DNA of 6,913 nucleotides from Candidatus Bathyarchaeota archaeon. Its GTDB lineage: Archaea; Thermoproteota; Bathyarchaeia; Bathyarchaeales; Bathycorpusculaceae. The translations under genes and the position numbers were made by a program. The stretch covers positions 1 through 6,913 of the forward strand of contig JAOZHM010000264.1 in assembly GCA_026014845.1 (NCBI GenBank). The letters are read 5' to 3'. Under the pieces are notes generated by a model. That model ran no database searches and was not told the origin of the DNA. It saw only the letters and a list, made by a program, of their open reading frames with translations. Numbering within the stretch: position 1 is the first letter of the stretch; the number at the start of each line of letters is the position of its first letter. Below, piece by piece: positions 5,795 to 6,913 of this stretch.

Positions 5795-6032
5795 AATCAC
5801 ACTAGAGTACAAAGACGCAAAAGACGCAGAAGCTGTTGCAAAGGCTGTTTCGCCAGACAACTTCAAAGCACCACCTAATTTATCCATTGAAACAACGAGT
5901 AAAGGAAACAATGTTGTCACATACATAAAATGCACAAGGAAGATTCCAACATTCATCGCTACAATCGACGACCTACTATTCTGCGTCTCAATAGCTGAAA
6001 AAACCCTTCAAACAGCAAAGAAGCTTAAGTGA
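5784..6032 (+). CDS. pcc1: KEOPS complex dimerisation subunit Pcc1
   Basis: A small protein of 82 residues, the usual size for archaeal Pcc1, which forms the homodimer that bridges two Kae1 copies in KEOPS and helps bind tRNA. The sequence has an opening beta strand (AEITLEYKD, 3-11), a helix (AKDAEAVAKAV), then the family's SPDNFKAPPNLSIET pattern (23-37), a strand (NNVVTYIKC) and a long C-terminal helix (ATIDDLLFCVSIAEKTL). The ATG at 5784 lies inside the end of the nuclease gene with an 11-base overlap, and GGCGAG sits just upstream, so translation is probably coupled. An archaeal gene order of uS15, RecJ-like nuclease and Pcc1 is something I recall from other genomes and supports the call. 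The call rests on length, the DN-x3-P pattern and neighbours, since Pcc1 is short and diverges fast. Confidence 0.85.
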   Translation: MEAEITLEYKDAKDAEAVAKAVSPDNFKAPPNLSIETTSKGNNVVTYIKCTRKIPTFIATIDDLLFCVSIAEKTLQTAKKLK

Positions 6033-6036
6033 AAAA

Positions 6037-6048
6037 CCACTCTTTTCC
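6037..6048 (+). terminator. Possible T-rich terminator after pcc1
   Basis: The stretch CCACTCTTTTCC begins five bases after the pcc1 stop. Archaeal transcription often ends at short T runs without a hairpin. The run is only four T's, so this is weak. Confidence 0.25.
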
Positions 6049-6063
6049 AAGCTTAATCGTAAG

Positions 6064-6073
6064 ATTAAATAGA
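6064..6073 (+). promoter_or_regulatory. Putative TATA box for serS
   Basis: ATTAAATAGA, about 60 bases before ATG 6131, predicting transcription start near 6095 and a leader of some 35 bases. GTGAT (6123-6127) close to the ATG is a weak ribosome site. Confidence 0.4.
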
Positions 6074-6130
6074 CAATTTATTGTAAGCTTAGAAGACTAA
6101 CCTGCAAACAAGCAGAATGTAAGTGATAAA

Positions 6131-6913
6131 ATGCTGGACATTAAACTTATCCGTACAAGTCCGGAACTCGTAAGGAACAATCTGAAGAAGAGGGGAGACC
6201 CTGAAAACCTGAGGACGCTAGATCAGCTTATTAGGTATGATAAGAGATGGCGACAACTCCTAACGATATTGAATGAGCTTAGACATGAAAGAAGACTAAT
6301 GACAACAGAAATTGCGACATTAAGAAAGAAAGGAGAAGATGCCAAAGACAAAATCTCGAAGGCAAAAAAAATTGACACAGAAATCACAACTTTGGAAAAG
6401 CGAGTAAATGCGTACGAAGAGAAAGTGCATTACTGCCTCATGCAGACTCCAAACCTCTTGCACGAATCAGTTCCACTGGGCAAAGATGAACATGATAACA
6501 TTCCAATAAGGACATGGGGTAAAATACCCAAGTTCAGCTTTCCTGTTAAAAATCATATAGATTTGGGGTTAAACCTAGACATAATGGACATTGAAAGAGC
6601 TGGAAAAGTCGCCGGATCCAGATTCTTCTACCTGAAAAGAGAAAGCGTTCTGCTTGATATGGCTTTAATGAGCTTTGCTCTAGAAGAACTAATCAAGAAA
6701 GGCTACACGCCAATACAGCCGCCCTTTCTCATGAGACGCAAGCCCTATGAAGGTGTCGTGGCATTAAGTGATTTCGAAAGCGACCTGTATAAGGTTGAAA
6801 ATGAAGATTTATACTTAATTGCGACTTCGGAGCATCCCATGGCAGCAATGTATATGAACGAAGTGTTAAAAGCAAAAAATCTACCGCTTAAACTTGCTGG
6901 AGTGAGTGCAAAC
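6131..6913 (+). CDS. serS: Seryl-tRNA synthetase, N-terminal 261 residues (3' end cut by window edge)
   Basis: Charges tRNA-Ser (and tRNA-Sec where present) with serine; class II synthetase of the common type, not the rare methanogen type. The reading frame opens MLDIKLIRTSPELVRNNLKK, the standard start of the tRNA-binding N-terminal domain. A long, charged antiparallel coiled coil follows at about 28-102 (LDQLIRYDKRWRQLL through EEKVHYCLMQTPNLLH as its boundaries). The catalytic domain begins near PVKNHIDLG (139-147), with GSRFFYLKRE, then YTPIQPPFLM and the serine-binding TSEHP (about 235). The window ends at LAGVSAN, just before the class II motif 2 (usually FRREAG). A full protein would be about 420-460 residues, so about 60 percent is present. 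The start is the first ATG after the predicted promoter. Confidence 0.96.
   Translation, partial: MLDIKLIRTSPELVRNNLKKRGDPENLRTLDQLIRYDKRWRQLLTILNELRHERRLMTTEIATLRKKGEDAKDKISKAKKIDTEITTLEKRVNAYEEKVHYCLMQTPNLLHESVPLGKDEHDNIPIRTWGKIPKFSFPVKNHIDLGLNLDIMDIERAGKVAGSRFFYLKRESVLLDMALMSFALEELIKKGYTPIQPPFLMRRKPYEGVVALSDFESDLYKVENEDLYLIATSEHPMAAMYMNEVLKAKNLPLKLAGVSAN

Noticed and set aside
5666..5956. A 96-codon minus-strand open frame across the nuclease/pcc1 junction
   Set aside because: It is antisense to two well-supported genes, its product resembles no family I know, and no promoter or ribosome site precedes it.
1..6913. CRISPR array, mobile element, tRNA or rRNA gene, or defence system
   Set aside because: No regularly spaced repeats, transposase or integrase frames, terminal inverted repeats or cloverleaf-like segments were seen; nearly all the sequence is filled by recognised housekeeping genes.

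Overview
This window reads as a stretch of chromosome from an archaeon of the TACK group, most likely a Bathyarchaeia-type lineage. Gene content is archaeal throughout: Kae1, Bud32 and Pcc1 of the KEOPS complex, a uS15 of archaeal/eukaryotic type, a RecJ/GAN-type DHH nuclease, an archaeal RlmE-type methyltransferase and a seryl-tRNA synthetase. The key lineage clue is a small winged-helix protein with a cysteine cluster that looks like TFE-beta (the RPC34/RPC39 homologue), found mainly in TACK and related archaea and absent from most Euryarchaeota. The sequence is moderately AT-rich. Promoters look archaeal (TTTAAATA-like boxes), and first genes tend to start close to the predicted transcription start. 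The lineage call is inference from gene content only.

Layout. Positions 1-944, minus strand: a two-gene unit, TFE-beta (944 to 567) followed after 2 bases by rlmE (564 to beyond the left edge). Positions 945-1012: a short divergent promoter region. Positions 1013-3696, plus strand: a tight four-gene unit, kae1, bud32 (overlapping kae1 by 13 bases), a VOC/glyoxalase-fold protein of unknown substrate, and a RdgB/HAM1-type XTP/dITP diphosphatase. Positions 3777-4217: rpsO with its own promoter. Positions 4343-6032: a RecJ/GAN-like DHH nuclease and pcc1, overlapping by 11 bases. Positions 6131-6913: the first 261 codons of serS, cut by the right edge.

How the genes work together. Most products serve translation and tRNA/rRNA maturation: Kae1, Bud32 and Pcc1 make t6A37 in ANN-decoding tRNAs, RlmE methylates 23S rRNA, uS15 is a ribosomal protein and SerRS charges tRNA-Ser. 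The remainder covers nucleotide-pool cleaning (HAM1), DNA replication/repair (RecJ/GAN) and transcription initiation (TFE-beta). The KEOPS genes are split over two units, and a fourth subunit, Cgi121, is not in the window.

I see no mobile element, CRISPR array, RNA gene or defence system. There is no gene-free stretch longer than 300 bases; the largest gaps are about 70-125 bases and hold promoters and small inverted repeats. This is mainly an information-processing housekeeping region. The points most worth a second look are an altered nucleotide-binding loop in Kae1, the VOC gene inside the KEOPS/HAM1 unit, the small TFE-beta beside rlmE, and two AT-rich inverted repeats at the promoters flanking rpsO.
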